From Promethearchaeia archaeon (lineage in GTDB: Archaea; Asgardarchaeota; Lokiarchaeia; Sigyniarchaeales; SOKP01): a stretch of DNA of 64,000 nt. The stretch is from the NCBI GenBank assembly GCA_029856045.1, contig JAHQWG010000016.1, positions 163,921-227,920 on the forward strand, read 5' to 3'. Under the pieces are notes generated by a model. It saw only the letters and a list, made by a program, of their open reading frames with translations, was not told the DNA's origin and ran no database searches. Position numbers and translations under genes: made by a program. How positions within the stretch are numbered: the stretch's first letter is position 1; each line of letters starts with the position of its first letter. This document shows positions 53,435 to 62,770 of this stretch, piece after piece.

Positions 53435-54387
53435 GGAGCAATATTCTCCTTTATCTCACAAAAAAGGCAAATTTCTCTATTTTTTCCACAAGGTTGATTA
53501 CATATTTTACAAGTATTAAAATCCGATTCTTTGTCCTTTAATTGTTGATTATATCCCCATAAAATATCAGATAATTCTATAAAACCTTTGAAGAGGTTGA
53601 ATTTTATTTCAGGACTATATTCTTCACAATTATTTAGAAACGATTGCACTCTTTTACGTAAAATCGGATATTTTATTTTATAAGGGCAAGGAACATTAAC
53701 AAAATTTAATCCTTTGTTTTGCGCATACAGAAGAATTTCCTTTTCGGGAATTTTCATTAAAGGTTTTTCCTTTTTCATGTATATTATATTATTTTCTTCA
53801 AGAAATGGATTCATTCTCGAAATTTTGTTAAAATCTTTTCTTAAAAAATTCATTAAGAATGTTTGAGAAACATCATCCAAGTTATGTCCTAGAACCAAAA
53901 CGGTTCCACCTAATCTCTTTCCTTCGTCATTAAGCAATCGGCGTCTAATTGTTGCACATATATTACACGGATAAATTTCTCCATAATTATTTTTATAAAT
54001 TTCCAAAATTTCTTCCATACTTTTTCCCAATTTCTCTTTAAATGAAATAATTTTATGCTCAACCTTATTTATTTTACAATATTCTTTAGATTTTATTATA
54101 CACTTCTCTCTATATTCTGAAATACCTTCATTAATTGTTAATGCAATAATCGAAGGAGAATTAGGAATTTTTTTTTGTATCGTAATTAAATTGCATAAAA
54201 GTACCATCGAATCCTTCCCACCAGATAAACCTAGGATTATTTTATCTTGTGGTTTCAACATTTTAAATTTAGAAATCGTTTTATAGATTTGGTGCTCAAT
54301 AGATTTATTAAAACAATTACCGCATAAATTTTCACCAGAATGTTTTCTGTGATATATACTATTATTTTCGCAATAACTACATTTCAT
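53428..54387 (-). CDS. ncsA: tRNA 2-thiouridine synthesis enzyme (Ncs6/TtuA family)
   Basis: A 319-residue PP-loop enzyme of the CTU1/Ncs6-TtuA group that thiolates tRNA uridine. N-terminal zinc Cys C3, C6, C22, C25; PP-loop GLSGGKDS (53-60); a C-x2-C pair in PCNICAT and a Cys in VPCPYK (likely [4Fe-4S] ligands); a distal C-terminal zinc ribbon CKICNQPC/CLFC. Wobble-U34 (Ncs6) versus T-loop U54 (TtuA) cannot be distinguished by eye. It overlaps the Get3 gene at its end. Confidence 0.9.
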   Translation of the reverse strand: MKCSYCENNSIYHRKHSGENLCGNCFNKSIEHQIYKTISKFKMLKPQDKIILGLSGGKDSMVLLCNLITIQKKIPNSPSIIALTINEGISEYREKCIIKSKEYCKINKVEHKIISFKEKLGKSMEEILEIYKNNYGEIYPCNICATIRRRLLNDEGKRLGGTVLVLGHNLDDVSQTFLMNFLRKDFNKISRMNPFLEENNIIYMKKEKPLMKIPEKEILLYAQNKGLNFVNVPCPYKIKYPILRKRVQSFLNNCEEYSPEIKFNLFKGFIELSDILWGYNQQLKDKESDFNTCKICNQPCGKNREICLFCEIKENIAPY

Positions 54388-54404
54388 ATTTTACTTATTT
54401 TACA

Positions 54405-56513
54405 TCAAAAATTAAATATACTTGAAATATCCCCAAATCTCATAAATGATAAAATAATATTAGCTAAAAAAGCTAATGTAATAATCAACCTGATCGAATT
54501 TATTATTTTTTTCTTGATTGGACTCTTACTATCAAATTGATATTCATAATTAACTTCAAAAATTGACTTTTCTTTAATTTTTGATGTCTCTGGAAATGTT
54601 AAAGCCAAAACATCCTTAAAACCATCTCCAGTTCCATCAATTAAATGATAGTTATCTAAGCCAATAATTATTTCTCCTTCTTCAGATTTTAATTTTAATG
54701 AATTTATTTTGTTTATTCTATATTGATTTAATGGATACTCTTTTTTCTCTCTTTTATAGTAAAATTCTTCTATCTTCTTTTCTATAGAATCATATTTTTC
54801 ACCAATTATTTTATTAATAATCTCGTTAATTATTCGATCTCCATCAAAAATTGGAATAGGCAACATATTAAATATGGTAACACTAAAAGAAACCACAAAA
54901 AACCATAAAAGTTGTCTTAATAAATAAAAAGGAAAGTTGCCTGATAACCAAATTGATAAAAAATTTTTTGGTATCCAATAATTCTTATTACTAAATATGC
55001 CAATTTTAACTGACTTAGTAGGAATTTCTAACGTATTTGTATTAATTTCTAAAATTTCTTGGTCTCGTTTAATTTTAAAATTGATAGGTTCACTAGGATT
55101 TAAAGTTAAATTATCAATTATATTCTTAAAACTATGTTCGTTCGATTGTATACCAATCCCTTCTACCTCAAGGATTTGATCACCTTCCTTAAGTATCCCC
55201 TCATTTATACCAGATTCAGTTAAATTATTAAAAACCTTTGAAATATGTATATCATTATTACCTAGATCTTCATAAAGGATTCCCATATACAAATTTTCAA
55301 AAATAAATGCCCCGGGAACTAAAGGTACAGCATCAACATCCAATAAATAGGATACTCCGCTATCTGCTGTAAGATTTAGATAATCACCTGGTTGGACTTG
55401 AGTTAAAATATAATCTATTGTTATGTTATTGGATACATCAACTTGAGTTCCATTAATCTTAGTAATGAGAGTCCCAATAGTTAGATTTTTATCGTAATTA
55501 TTTCCTCCTTGAAGGGCGGAATATACTTGGTTTATTTTTAATTCTCCATTTGAAATATTCTCATAAGAAATTCCAATAAAATTGTAGATCCCCAAATTAA
55601 CAGACTTATATAAATATGAATTGGAATTTGCATTATAAATCGTAAAATTAAGAGAATCTCCAACTGAACATTTAATTTGAGTTTTATTTACTAATATATT
55701 GTCTAAATCAACACCATTGTCAACATCAATTAAAGTCTCGTTTATCGCTACTACAACATCTCCCTCGATTAAATTATTATAATTATACCCTCCTTCATAT
55801 GGCTGAGAAACGTAATCAATTTGAAACACTCTAGGTCCATAAGAAGGAGTAATTAAACCTGTAAAATTTAATATGAGTAAAATACCAATACCAGCCATTA
55901 TTGCATTTGAATATGTGCCTGCTGCTGCAATTCTCAGACGGGTTTTCCATAAACTTGGTTTTGAATTTAAAGTGTGTTCATCAACTTCACAATAGGCTCC
56001 AAAACCTAACAAATAAAATAACCCTCCTGCAAAAACTCCTGTTGATAAAACATTAATATTATCTGATCCTGCAGCCATTGCATGAGAAAATTCATGAATG
56101 GTAACAACGAATAGTATTGGAATTATTAAGTACGCAAATGTTGGAAGATCAATTGTTAACCCAGGAACCAATGGAATAAGAGCATTTTCAATCGATGGAC
56201 TAATTAGTAATGATACTAGATTATAAAATATGAGCCAAATTCCATAAATCATAAAAAAAAAAGAAACAAAAAATCCACAACTCCAAAATATACGCCAAAA
56301 TTTTGGGTGCCATTGAGATACTCTCTTCAAAAATTTATTTAAACGTTTTGTTCCAACCATTGCAAATAATGGAATAAAAATATACATCAATCCTTTTCTT
56401 TTTTTTCCGAATACTATGATAATGATGAGCATAATTATCCAAAATATTGAGGATATTATAAAAAAAGGATTTAACACTATTTCTAATACAATTTCAATTA
56501 AATTTATTGACAT
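54405..56513 (-). CDS. Site-2 protease-like M50 metalloprotease with PDZ-like domains
   Basis: A 702-residue intramembrane protease. The zinc motif HEFSH lies in a transmembrane segment at about residues 141-145, and the second active-site motif LPIPIFDGDRI at about 550-560 (N/L-P-x-P-x-FDG). Between them are three to four tandem PDZ-like repeats (about 225-480; each with a GD-x-I/V/L-x-x-I/V core). Several further helices lie at both ends. Such enzymes cut membrane-bound regulators (for example anti-sigma factors, SREBP). The array of PDZ-like repeats is longer than usual for S2P. It is on its own between the thiolation gene and tRNA-Met. Confidence 0.87.
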   Translation of the reverse strand: MSINLIEIVLEIVLNPFFIISSIFWIIMLIIIIVFGKKRKGLMYIFIPLFAMVGTKRLNKFLKRVSQWHPKFWRIFWSCGFFVSFFFMIYGIWLIFYNLVSLLISPSIENALIPLVPGLTIDLPTFAYLIIPILFVVTIHEFSHAMAAGSDNINVLSTGVFAGGLFYLLGFGAYCEVDEHTLNSKPSLWKTRLRIAAAGTYSNAIMAGIGILLILNFTGLITPSYGPRVFQIDYVSQPYEGGYNYNNLIEGDVVVAINETLIDVDNGVDLDNILVNKTQIKCSVGDSLNFTIYNANSNSYLYKSVNLGIYNFIGISYENISNGELKINQVYSALQGGNNYDKNLTIGTLITKINGTQVDVSNNITIDYILTQVQPGDYLNLTADSGVSYLLDVDAVPLVPGAFIFENLYMGILYEDLGNNDIHISKVFNNLTESGINEGILKEGDQILEVEGIGIQSNEHSFKNIIDNLTLNPSEPINFKIKRDQEILEINTNTLEIPTKSVKIGIFSNKNYWIPKNFLSIWLSGNFPFYLLRQLLWFFVVSFSVTIFNMLPIPIFDGDRIINEIINKIIGEKYDSIEKKIEEFYYKREKKEYPLNQYRINKINSLKLKSEEGEIIIGLDNYHLIDGTGDGFKDVLALTFPETSKIKEKSIFEVNYEYQFDSKSPIKKKIINSIRLIITLAFLANIILSFMRFGDISSIFNF

Positions 56514-56639
56514 AATTTAAATTTATTTTAAAGCCTGTTGAAAAAACTAAATTAGTATATTTAAATATTAATTTCAAAAAAAGGCTTTTGTTAATATTTT
56601 TTTTTTCTCTCTTTTTTCATGAAAAATTGAAAATAATGG

Positions 56640-56736
56640 TAGAGGGGGTTGGATTTGAACCAACGATCTCAGGGTTTCTTAATGGCAGATACCAATTATG
56701 AGCCCTGCAGCATAAACCAGGCTAGCCCACCCCTCT
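56640..56736 (-). tRNA. Initiator tRNA-Met(CAT) with intron
   Basis: Acceptor AGAGGGG/CCCCTCT with an A1-U72 pair, anticodon stem CAGGG/CCCTG (three G-C pairs next to the loop) and loop CTCATAA identify an archaeal initiator tRNA. T arm GTTGG-TTCAAAT-CCAAC, discriminator A at 56640. An intron of about 21 bases (56696-56676) sits at the canonical site after position 37 and holds a short TGG/CCA hairpin. No D-loop intron is present. Confidence 0.94.
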
Positions 56737-57103
56737 ATTCTTAACTCTTTACTAATCTTCTCGTATTTATTTATATTAAAAATTATATTAATTTATGATT
56801 AAATGTTAATAAAGATAAATATTATATTAATTTTAATATTCGCTTTTTTATTTAAATAATCTCCTTGAAGCAGACCCCAATATTGAGTAATGTATATTTT
56901 AAATCCAAATTAAATAGAAATCTTTTTGTTTTTTTCATGATTGAAATAAATTGAATCAAGAAAAAATTTTTAATATTAGTAATTTTAAAGTAAAATATTA
57001 TGTTATTAATGGGGAAAATATATATTTGAAACTTCCAAAAAAAATAATAAAAATTAGGATTTTTTCTAAATATTAATAATATTTATTAAATTTAAGAATT
57101 AAG
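56737..57103. other. 367-base AT-rich intergenic region
   Basis: Between the divergent initiator tRNA and RPA32-like genes. No ORF or structured RNA found; it presumably contains both promoters (for example TATTTATATT near 56766 for the tRNA). Confidence 0.45.
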
Positions 57104-57829
57104 ATGAGTAATAATACTCAAAGATTAATAAGGTACCCGGCATTAAGATGCTGGATAAAACATATTCTTGAAGGAACATACTTACCCAACGAGAAAATAC
57201 TATTTACAATTTTTGGAAAATATAAACGAGTTAGGATCTACGCAACGGTTTTGGATAAGAAGGAAATTATTAGTCAAAAAATTGAAGAAAAATCAGATTT
57301 AGACAAAACCGATTTTAATTCAAGGTTAGAATTCGATTTGGATGATGGAACTGGCATAATAAGGGCGATTCTTTGGGGTGTTGTTGCTGAACAGTATTCC
57401 CATATTGTGAAAGGAGATTTGGTTGATGTAATGGGCATTATAAGACAGTGGAAAAATTATTTTTCTATTTCTCCCGAAATGATTAAGCATATTGAAAATC
57501 CCAATTTTGTACTGTTAAGAGACGCAGAAATAATCAAAAAACTTAAAACCACTGTTCTAATGGAAATTCCAAAGAAAATTGAAGATGATTTTCCTATTGA
57601 TGAGCTTTCTGAAGAATATGAAATGAATCATTTATTTAAAAGTGATGATGAAAAAGAACAAGTTCTAGAAAAAATTAAAGAATTAGGCGGTGAAATTAAA
57701 GGGATTCCGTTTGAAGAATTACAGAAATCATTAGTTTTTAATGAAAATGATTTAAAAAAATATCTTAAAGAATTGGAAATTGAATCAAGAATATATCAAG
57801 TTGAAGAAAATAATTATCAATTGATATAA
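57104..57829 (+). CDS. OB-fold protein, RPA32-like
   Basis: A 241-residue protein. Residues about 40-140 are an OB fold (RVRIYATVLDKKEI, FDLDDGTGIIRAILWG, GDLVDVMGIIRQW), the residues of an ssDNA-binding subunit; the C-terminal 70 residues look like a winged helix (ELGGEIKGIPFEELQKS, YLKELEIESRIYQ). OB plus winged helix is the RPA32/RPA2 and archaeal RpaB-type layout, so it probably pairs with the large RPA at 29457-31178, although the two genes are 26 kb apart. Confidence 0.82.
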   Translation: MSNNTQRLIRYPALRCWIKHILEGTYLPNEKILFTIFGKYKRVRIYATVLDKKEIISQKIEEKSDLDKTDFNSRLEFDLDDGTGIIRAILWGVVAEQYSHIVKGDLVDVMGIIRQWKNYFSISPEMIKHIENPNFVLLRDAEIIKKLKTTVLMEIPKKIEDDFPIDELSEEYEMNHLFKSDDEKEQVLEKIKELGGEIKGIPFEELQKSLVFNENDLKKYLKELEIESRIYQVEENNYQLI

Positions 57830-57976
57830 TAGACATTTTAGACATATTTTATATCAAGTTGTAAAAACTACAAAATTGAGAGCAAATCGAAAAATTTTTT
57901 TTTTTCTGAGAATTAAAATATTTAAGGAGTATTTAAAGAATTAAAAAAAAAAAAATAATGTAAGGGAAATATAAAG

Positions 57977-58387
57977 TTGGAGTTTGAACAATATAAAAAA
58001 TATTTAAAACAAGCAATGGATCAAATTCCCGATGGGGCTAAACAAAAAGAGCGATTTATCATTCCAGATGTTGAAATAAGGCCTGAAGGAAAAAATACTA
58101 TAATTTTAAATTTTTCTAAAATTATTCAAAAGATAAATAGAGATGCAAAACAGTTTCTACCAATTTTTTTGAAAAATATTGGCATGATGGGCGAAGATCG
58201 AGGAGGTCAATTGTTTTTAAAAGGACGACCTAAAAAAGATGTTCTAAATCGTCAAATAAATGAATATATTAATAGATATGTTTTATGCAAAATATGTAAT
58301 AAACCTGATACTAGTATAGCTAAAGAGGATAAGAAATTGTATTTAGTCTGCCAAGCATGTGGAGCACGAACTCCAATTATTGAATAA
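57977..58387 (+). CDS. eif2b: Translation initiation factor aIF2 subunit beta
   Basis: A 136-residue subunit of the aIF2 heterotrimer that brings initiator tRNA to the ribosome. The central alpha/beta domain (FIIPDVEIRPEGKNTIILNF) and the C-terminal zinc ribbon (C-x2-C in CKICNKP and C-x2-C in CQACGA) are typical. TTG start at 57977 with GGGAAA-type upstream sequence. It heads the cluster aIF2-beta, DUF424, NMD3, RIO1, Dim2, a conserved archaeal translation and ribosome-maturation block. Confidence 0.93.
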   Translation: MEFEQYKKYLKQAMDQIPDGAKQKERFIIPDVEIRPEGKNTIILNFSKIIQKINRDAKQFLPIFLKNIGMMGEDRGGQLFLKGRPKKDVLNRQINEYINRYVLCKICNKPDTSIAKEDKKLYLVCQACGARTPIIE

Positions 58388-58404
58388 AATTAGGTGTACT
58401 ATAG

Positions 58405-58701
58405 TTGCAAGTTTATCTTAAAGTTCATACTCAGGGAACTACTGAGATCATTGCAGTTTGTGACGACGATCTTCTTAATAAAGAGTTATATGAAGATAAT
58501 TTTAAATTAAAGATTTCTAATGACTTCTATGGAGGAAAACTAATTGATATAGATGAAGCGATAAATAGATTATCTATAACTTCGAATTTTAATATTATTG
58601 GTAATAATATCATTAGAAAAGCAATTAAAAGTGGAATTATTCTTGAATCAAGTATTAAAAAAATTGATAATATACCTATGGCATTAAAGATGATATTTTA
58701 A
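58405..58701 (+). CDS. DUF424 family protein
   Basis: A 98-residue archaeal protein of the DUF424 family, with the pattern EIIAVCDDDLLNKE, FYGG and a C-terminal NIIGNNIIRKAIKSG region. It commonly follows aIF2-beta, as here (17 bases), and precedes NMD3 by one base, so it is expected to act in translation; its exact role is not known. TTG start. Confidence 0.87.
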   Translation: MQVYLKVHTQGTTEIIAVCDDDLLNKELYEDNFKLKISNDFYGGKLIDIDEAINRLSITSNFNIIGNNIIRKAIKSGIILESSIKKIDNIPMALKMIF

Positions 58702-58702
58702 T

Positions 58703-59644
58703 ATGCCACTAACCCATCCAACCCGTTTTTGCTCCCTTTGTGGAAAAGAATTTTCTACAAATGAAAAAATTTACGAAAAATTTACTTGTCTGCGATGTTA
58801 TCTTAAAAATAAGCCATTATTTCAATTTCAAGATATATTTTATTTAAATATATGTTTAGAGTGTGGTAGTTTTTCTAAGGACTCTAAAGTAAAAATTTGG
58901 TTACCTACTTCTACAGAAAATGTATTAGAGATTGTTAAATCAGCTATTAAATATTATTTATTAGAGCCATATGGGAAAAAGGATAATATTAAATTCATTA
59001 TTAAAATTTTGGAAGAAAAAATTTCTCCAAGTGCTAAAGTTATCGAGGATATTTATCTTTTAATCACAGGAGTTCATAGATATGATAAAAATTTAATTTA
59101 TACTCAAGAAATCAAAATAAAATTAAAATATGGTCACTGTGACAACTGTATTAGTATAAAACAAAAAAAAATTAATGCAATTATTCAGTTAAGGGTGATT
59201 TTCGTCGAACAATTGGATCTAATTGAAATTGTAAAAGAAAAGATTAAAAATTATATTGAACAAGCATCAAAAAAAGATTCTACTGAATATATTACTAAAA
59301 TCGATTATGTTAAAAATGGTGTTGATATTTTTTTAAGCACACAAAATCAAACCAATAAAATCATTCGATTATTAAAACCAGAATATAATTTTTTAATAAA
59401 ATCTTCTAAAAAGTTGATGAGTAGAGATGTTCAACGCGGTAAAAACATATATAGAATAAAAACTTTAATAAAATTTTTACCTATTGAAAAGGAAGATGAA
59501 GTAATTACCAAAAACATTAAATATATAGTAGATAAAATAGGCAAAAATAAAATACATTTAATAGATATCCATGGAAATAGAATAATAAAGAACTATCAAT
59601 TTTTTTTCAGCAAAAAAGTTAAAATACAAAAAAAAGATTCATAA
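58703..59644 (+). CDS. nmd3: NMD3-family ribosome biogenesis protein
   Basis: A 313-residue archaeal homologue of NMD3, the eukaryotic large-subunit export adaptor. The N-terminal zinc-binding region has CSLCGKEF, CLRCY, CLECGSF and a later CDNCISI, the treble-clef-like set expected; the rest is the NMD3 core without the eukaryotic export tail. Start directly after the DUF424 stop. Confidence 0.85.
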   Translation: MPLTHPTRFCSLCGKEFSTNEKIYEKFTCLRCYLKNKPLFQFQDIFYLNICLECGSFSKDSKVKIWLPTSTENVLEIVKSAIKYYLLEPYGKKDNIKFIIKILEEKISPSAKVIEDIYLLITGVHRYDKNLIYTQEIKIKLKYGHCDNCISIKQKKINAIIQLRVIFVEQLDLIEIVKEKIKNYIEQASKKDSTEYITKIDYVKNGVDIFLSTQNQTNKIIRLLKPEYNFLIKSSKKLMSRDVQRGKNIYRIKTLIKFLPIEKEDEVITKNIKYIVDKIGKNKIHLIDIHGNRIIKNYQFFFSKKVKIQKKDS

Positions 59645-59654
59645 ATTTTTAGAC

Positions 59655-60485
59655 ATGGAAGAAAATAACACAGATTTTGAAGAAATAGAAGATGATTTTA
59701 TCGAAGAATATGATATGGAAGAATCAAAAGATTTGGAAATAAAAAAAATCGATAAAAGACGAATTAAAAAGAAAAACCAATCAGCAATTAGGTTAGCGGT
59801 GGATAGTGTTTTTGATGAGAGAACTGTCTTTTTATTAAGAAAATTATTAGATAAACAGATAATAGGGGAATTTGTTGGAATTATAAATGCAGGTAAAGAG
59901 GCAAATGTTTATTTAGCTTATGATAAAGAAGGAAAGGAAATCGCAATAAAAATTTATAAAATTGATAGTAATACTTCTCGGTGGATGAAAAATTATATTA
60001 TTGGGGATCCGCGTTTTAAGAAAGTGGGTAAAAATCCTTCCCAGATTATATTTTTATGGGCTCAAAAAGAATTTAAAAATTTAAAACAAGCATATCGTGC
60101 AGGATTATCTGTCCCTCGACCAATTTATGTTAAAAATAATGTTTTAATTATAGAATATATTGGAAAAGGTCCAACACCGGCTCCATTATTGAAAAATACA
60201 AAAAAGATTAATGATCCACAAGCATTATTTAATGAGATCTATCAATTTATAAAGAGGTTATTTAAAGCTAGACTTGTTCATGGAGATTTAAGTGAATTTA
60301 ATATTTTAATGCTTAAACAAAAACCCGTTGTAATCGACATTTCACAAGCTGTTTCAATAGATCATCCAAAATCTGATGATTATTTAATTCGGGATCTTAA
60401 AAATATAATAAATTTTTTCTCAAAATTTGGAATAGAAACTCCCACATTAAAAGAAGCATTCTATGATATTGTTGAAAATAATTAA
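59655..60485 (+). CDS. rio1: RIO1-type serine/threonine kinase
   Basis: A 276-residue atypical kinase acting in small-subunit maturation. ATP-loop INAGKEANVYLA (about 75-86), AIKIYKI with the catalytic Lys, YIIGDPRFKK (RIO1 insertion), HGDLSEFNIL catalytic loop and VIDISQAV metal loop are present. An acidic N terminus precedes the fold. It is 10 bases after nmd3. Confidence 0.96.
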   Translation: MEENNTDFEEIEDDFIEEYDMEESKDLEIKKIDKRRIKKKNQSAIRLAVDSVFDERTVFLLRKLLDKQIIGEFVGIINAGKEANVYLAYDKEGKEIAIKIYKIDSNTSRWMKNYIIGDPRFKKVGKNPSQIIFLWAQKEFKNLKQAYRAGLSVPRPIYVKNNVLIIEYIGKGPTPAPLLKNTKKINDPQALFNEIYQFIKRLFKARLVHGDLSEFNILMLKQKPVVIDISQAVSIDHPKSDDYLIRDLKNIINFFSKFGIETPTLKEAFYDIVENN

Positions 60486-60532
60486 TAGTTATAAAAAGAT
60501 TTATTTTTATTAGTTAAAGAATTTGATATAAT

Positions 60533-61096
60533 ATGAAAATCCCTGAGGCTCGCATTCCCATCCTTATTGGACATAACGGAGAAATTAAAAAGGAAATAGA
60601 AAATTTAACAGGTACGAAATTAAATATTGATAGTAAGACGGGAGAAGTTGATATAATTCAAAATTTTGATCCAAATGATGAAAATTATAATCCTCTTAAT
60701 TTTTTATTAACTGAAAAAATAGTCTCCGCAATAGGTCGAGGGTTTAATCCTAAAAAGGCTTTAAAATTAATAAAAGAAGATGTATTCTTAGAAGTAATAA
60801 ATTTGGAGGAGAAAATTGGTAAATCTCCAAAAAAACTTAAACGTATGAAAGGTAGAATTATTGGTCGAAATGGAGAAATGAGAAAATCAATTGAAAAATT
60901 TTCTGGTGCATCAATGTCCGTTTATGGGAGAACAGTGAGTTTAATTGGAGGATTTGAAGAAGTTAAAATTGCTAGAAAAGCACTCTCAATGATAATCTCT
61001 GGAGCTCCACTAAATGTAGTGTTAAGCTTTCTAGAAAAGAAATATAGGGAGTTGAAAAAAGAAGAATTTCGCAAAATATATAAACCCGAATTTTAG
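60533..61096 (+). CDS. Dim2/Pno1-like KH-domain protein
   Basis: A 187-residue protein with two KH domains (about 2-75 and 95-165); the second has GRIIGRNGEMRKSIEKFSG, a canonical GxxG. It is the archaeal Dim2/Pno1 homologue, which binds the 3' end of pre-16S rRNA and works with RIO1 and Nob1. It ends the cluster, 47 bases after rio1. Confidence 0.9.
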   Translation: MKIPEARIPILIGHNGEIKKEIENLTGTKLNIDSKTGEVDIIQNFDPNDENYNPLNFLLTEKIVSAIGRGFNPKKALKLIKEDVFLEVINLEEKIGKSPKKLKRMKGRIIGRNGEMRKSIEKFSGASMSVYGRTVSLIGGFEEVKIARKALSMIISGAPLNVVLSFLEKKYRELKKEEFRKIYKPEF

Positions 61097-61102
61097 TGAG
61101 TT

Positions 61103-61474
61103 TTATAAAAATCCTTTTAAATCTTTTTGAGACGCATAACTTAATATATCAATGCCACAGAATATTTTCTTTAAATTTTTTAATAAATCCTCTCCGTTCT
61201 CAATTTCTTTAATTGAATAAAGTTCAATAAATTTCTCTTTACACTCCTCAATATTAAATGTTCTTTCATAAGAATAAATTGAGAAATTATTATTATTGTA
61301 TTTTTTGTGAATAACAATTAAACGAGGATAAATTTTATCTTGCTCTTCTAAAAACAATGTATATCCCTCTAAAAAGAATTCTTTTTTTATTTTGAAAATA
61401 TAATTCCAAATACTTAAATTAGATATGATATATTCAATTTCAGCTTGAATATTATCACTATTTTCCGTATCCAT
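61103..61474 (-). CDS. Hypothetical protein
   Basis: A 123-residue acidic soluble protein of no family I recognise, mostly helical with a beta hairpin in the middle (LFLEEQDKIYPRLIVIHKK). It converges with the KH-protein gene six bases apart and lies 100 bases downstream of ftsZ on the same strand. Confidence 0.5.
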   Translation of the reverse strand: MDTENSDNIQAEIEYIISNLSIWNYIFKIKKEFFLEGYTLFLEEQDKIYPRLIVIHKKYNNNNFSIYSYERTFNIEECKEKFIELYSIKEIENGEDLLKNLKKIFCGIDILSYASQKDLKGFL

Positions 61475-61574
61475 ACATTAGAACTATAAAAAGAACAATA
61501 TTTAAACTCAACAAAAATATTTTATGAAGAATAATTCTTATTTTTAAGAATTATTAAATTAAAAATTGATTGAT

Positions 61575-62681
61575 TTATTCAGTAGAAACTTCATTTAATT
61601 TAAACATTGCATCACTTAGTGTAGGTCGTGATCTAGGAATTTTAGGATCCAATATAGCTGGTCTTGGATTATAACCAGTTCCTGTTATTTGAGGTGATTT
61701 AATACCAGTTAGTAATAACATAACTCGAATATATCCTTCAAGATCATCTGCAATCCGAGCTCCCCAAATTACTAACGCATCTTTTGAATCCATTTTTTCT
61801 GAAATTATTTCAGCAACTTTATTTACTTCCCCTAATGTCATATCGGGACCACCACTTACATGTATTAATGCCCCTTTTGCACCTTGAATATCCAAATCTA
61901 ATAAGGGGGAATTTAATGCATCGTTAATCGCTTCATCAACTCTGTTTTCAGGATTATTTGATTCTCCTACCCCCACTATGGTTACACCACCAGCACACAA
62001 TATAGTTCTAACATCTGCGAAATCTAAATTAATCAAAGACGGTAATGAAATAGTCTCCGTAATTCCTTTTACGATCGTAGCTAAAACCTCATCCGCAACG
62101 CTAAATGCCTCTAGTAAAGGTAAATCTGGAGCGATTTCTAATAAATTATTATTATCAATAACGATTAAAGTATCTACATATTGTCTTAATATGTTAAGTC
62201 CCTTTAGGGCTTTTTCCATTCTTCCTCTTTCAGATTTAAATGGTAAAGTGACAACACTAACTACAATTGCTCCTTCTAACTTTGCAATTTCTGCAATTAC
62301 AGGAGCACTTCCAGTTCCTGTTCCACCACCCTCCCCACAGGCAATAAAAACGAGATCTGAATCTCTTAATGCATGAGTTAATTCTTTTCTTGATTCCTCC
62401 GCAGCTGCTTTTCCTATTGATGGATTTCCCCCAGCACCCAACCCTCTCGTTAAATTTCTGCCAATTAATATTTTTTGATGAGAATCTACCGCGTCTAGAT
62501 GTTGTTTATCGGTGTTAATTGTTATACATGAAGCGCCCCTAATCCCAATTTTCATAAGACGATGTATTGTATTATTTCCAGCCCCTCCAGTGCCTATAAT
62601 CTTTATATTGGCTGAACATAGTGTTTGAGCTTTAGGTTTTACCAATTCTCTCTTTTTTGCTGCTTTAATGAAACTTTCCAT
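61575..62681 (-). CDS. ftsZ: Cell division protein FtsZ
   Basis: A 368-residue tubulin-like GTPase forming the division ring. IIGTGGAGNNT (28-38) and the tubulin signature GGGTGTGSAP (118-127), plus the T7 loop INLDFADVRTI near residue 215, are intact. I start it at the Met at 62681, because the 15 codons before it encode hydrophobic residues not seen in FtsZ. The C-terminal tail is short (RPTLSDAMFKLNEVSTE), without the bacterial FtsA-binding peptide. No ESCRT genes are in the window. Confidence 0.96.
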   Translation of the reverse strand: MESFIKAAKKRELVKPKAQTLCSANIKIIGTGGAGNNTIHRLMKIGIRGASCITINTDKQHLDAVDSHQKILIGRNLTRGLGAGGNPSIGKAAAEESRKELTHALRDSDLVFIACGEGGGTGTGSAPVIAEIAKLEGAIVVSVVTLPFKSERGRMEKALKGLNILRQYVDTLIVIDNNNLLEIAPDLPLLEAFSVADEVLATIVKGITETISLPSLINLDFADVRTILCAGGVTIVGVGESNNPENRVDEAINDALNSPLLDLDIQGAKGALIHVSGGPDMTLGEVNKVAEIISEKMDSKDALVIWGARIADDLEGYIRVMLLLTGIKSPQITGTGYNPRPAILDPKIPRSRPTLSDAMFKLNEVSTE

Positions 62682-62770
62682 AAAAAATTCACTTAATATT
62701 ATATATCTGGTTATAAAAAAAATCAAAAAACAAAAATTTGAAATAATATATTACGTGGATGGTACCAGAA

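Noticed and set aside
54340..54540. 66-codon plus-strand ORF
   Set aside because: It overlaps the 5' end of the thiolation gene and the 3' end of the protease gene, both well supported on the other strand.
62682..62726. Fifteen-codon N-terminal extension of FtsZ
   Set aside because: It is hydrophobic and unlike any FtsZ N terminus; the Met at 62681 begins the normal protein.
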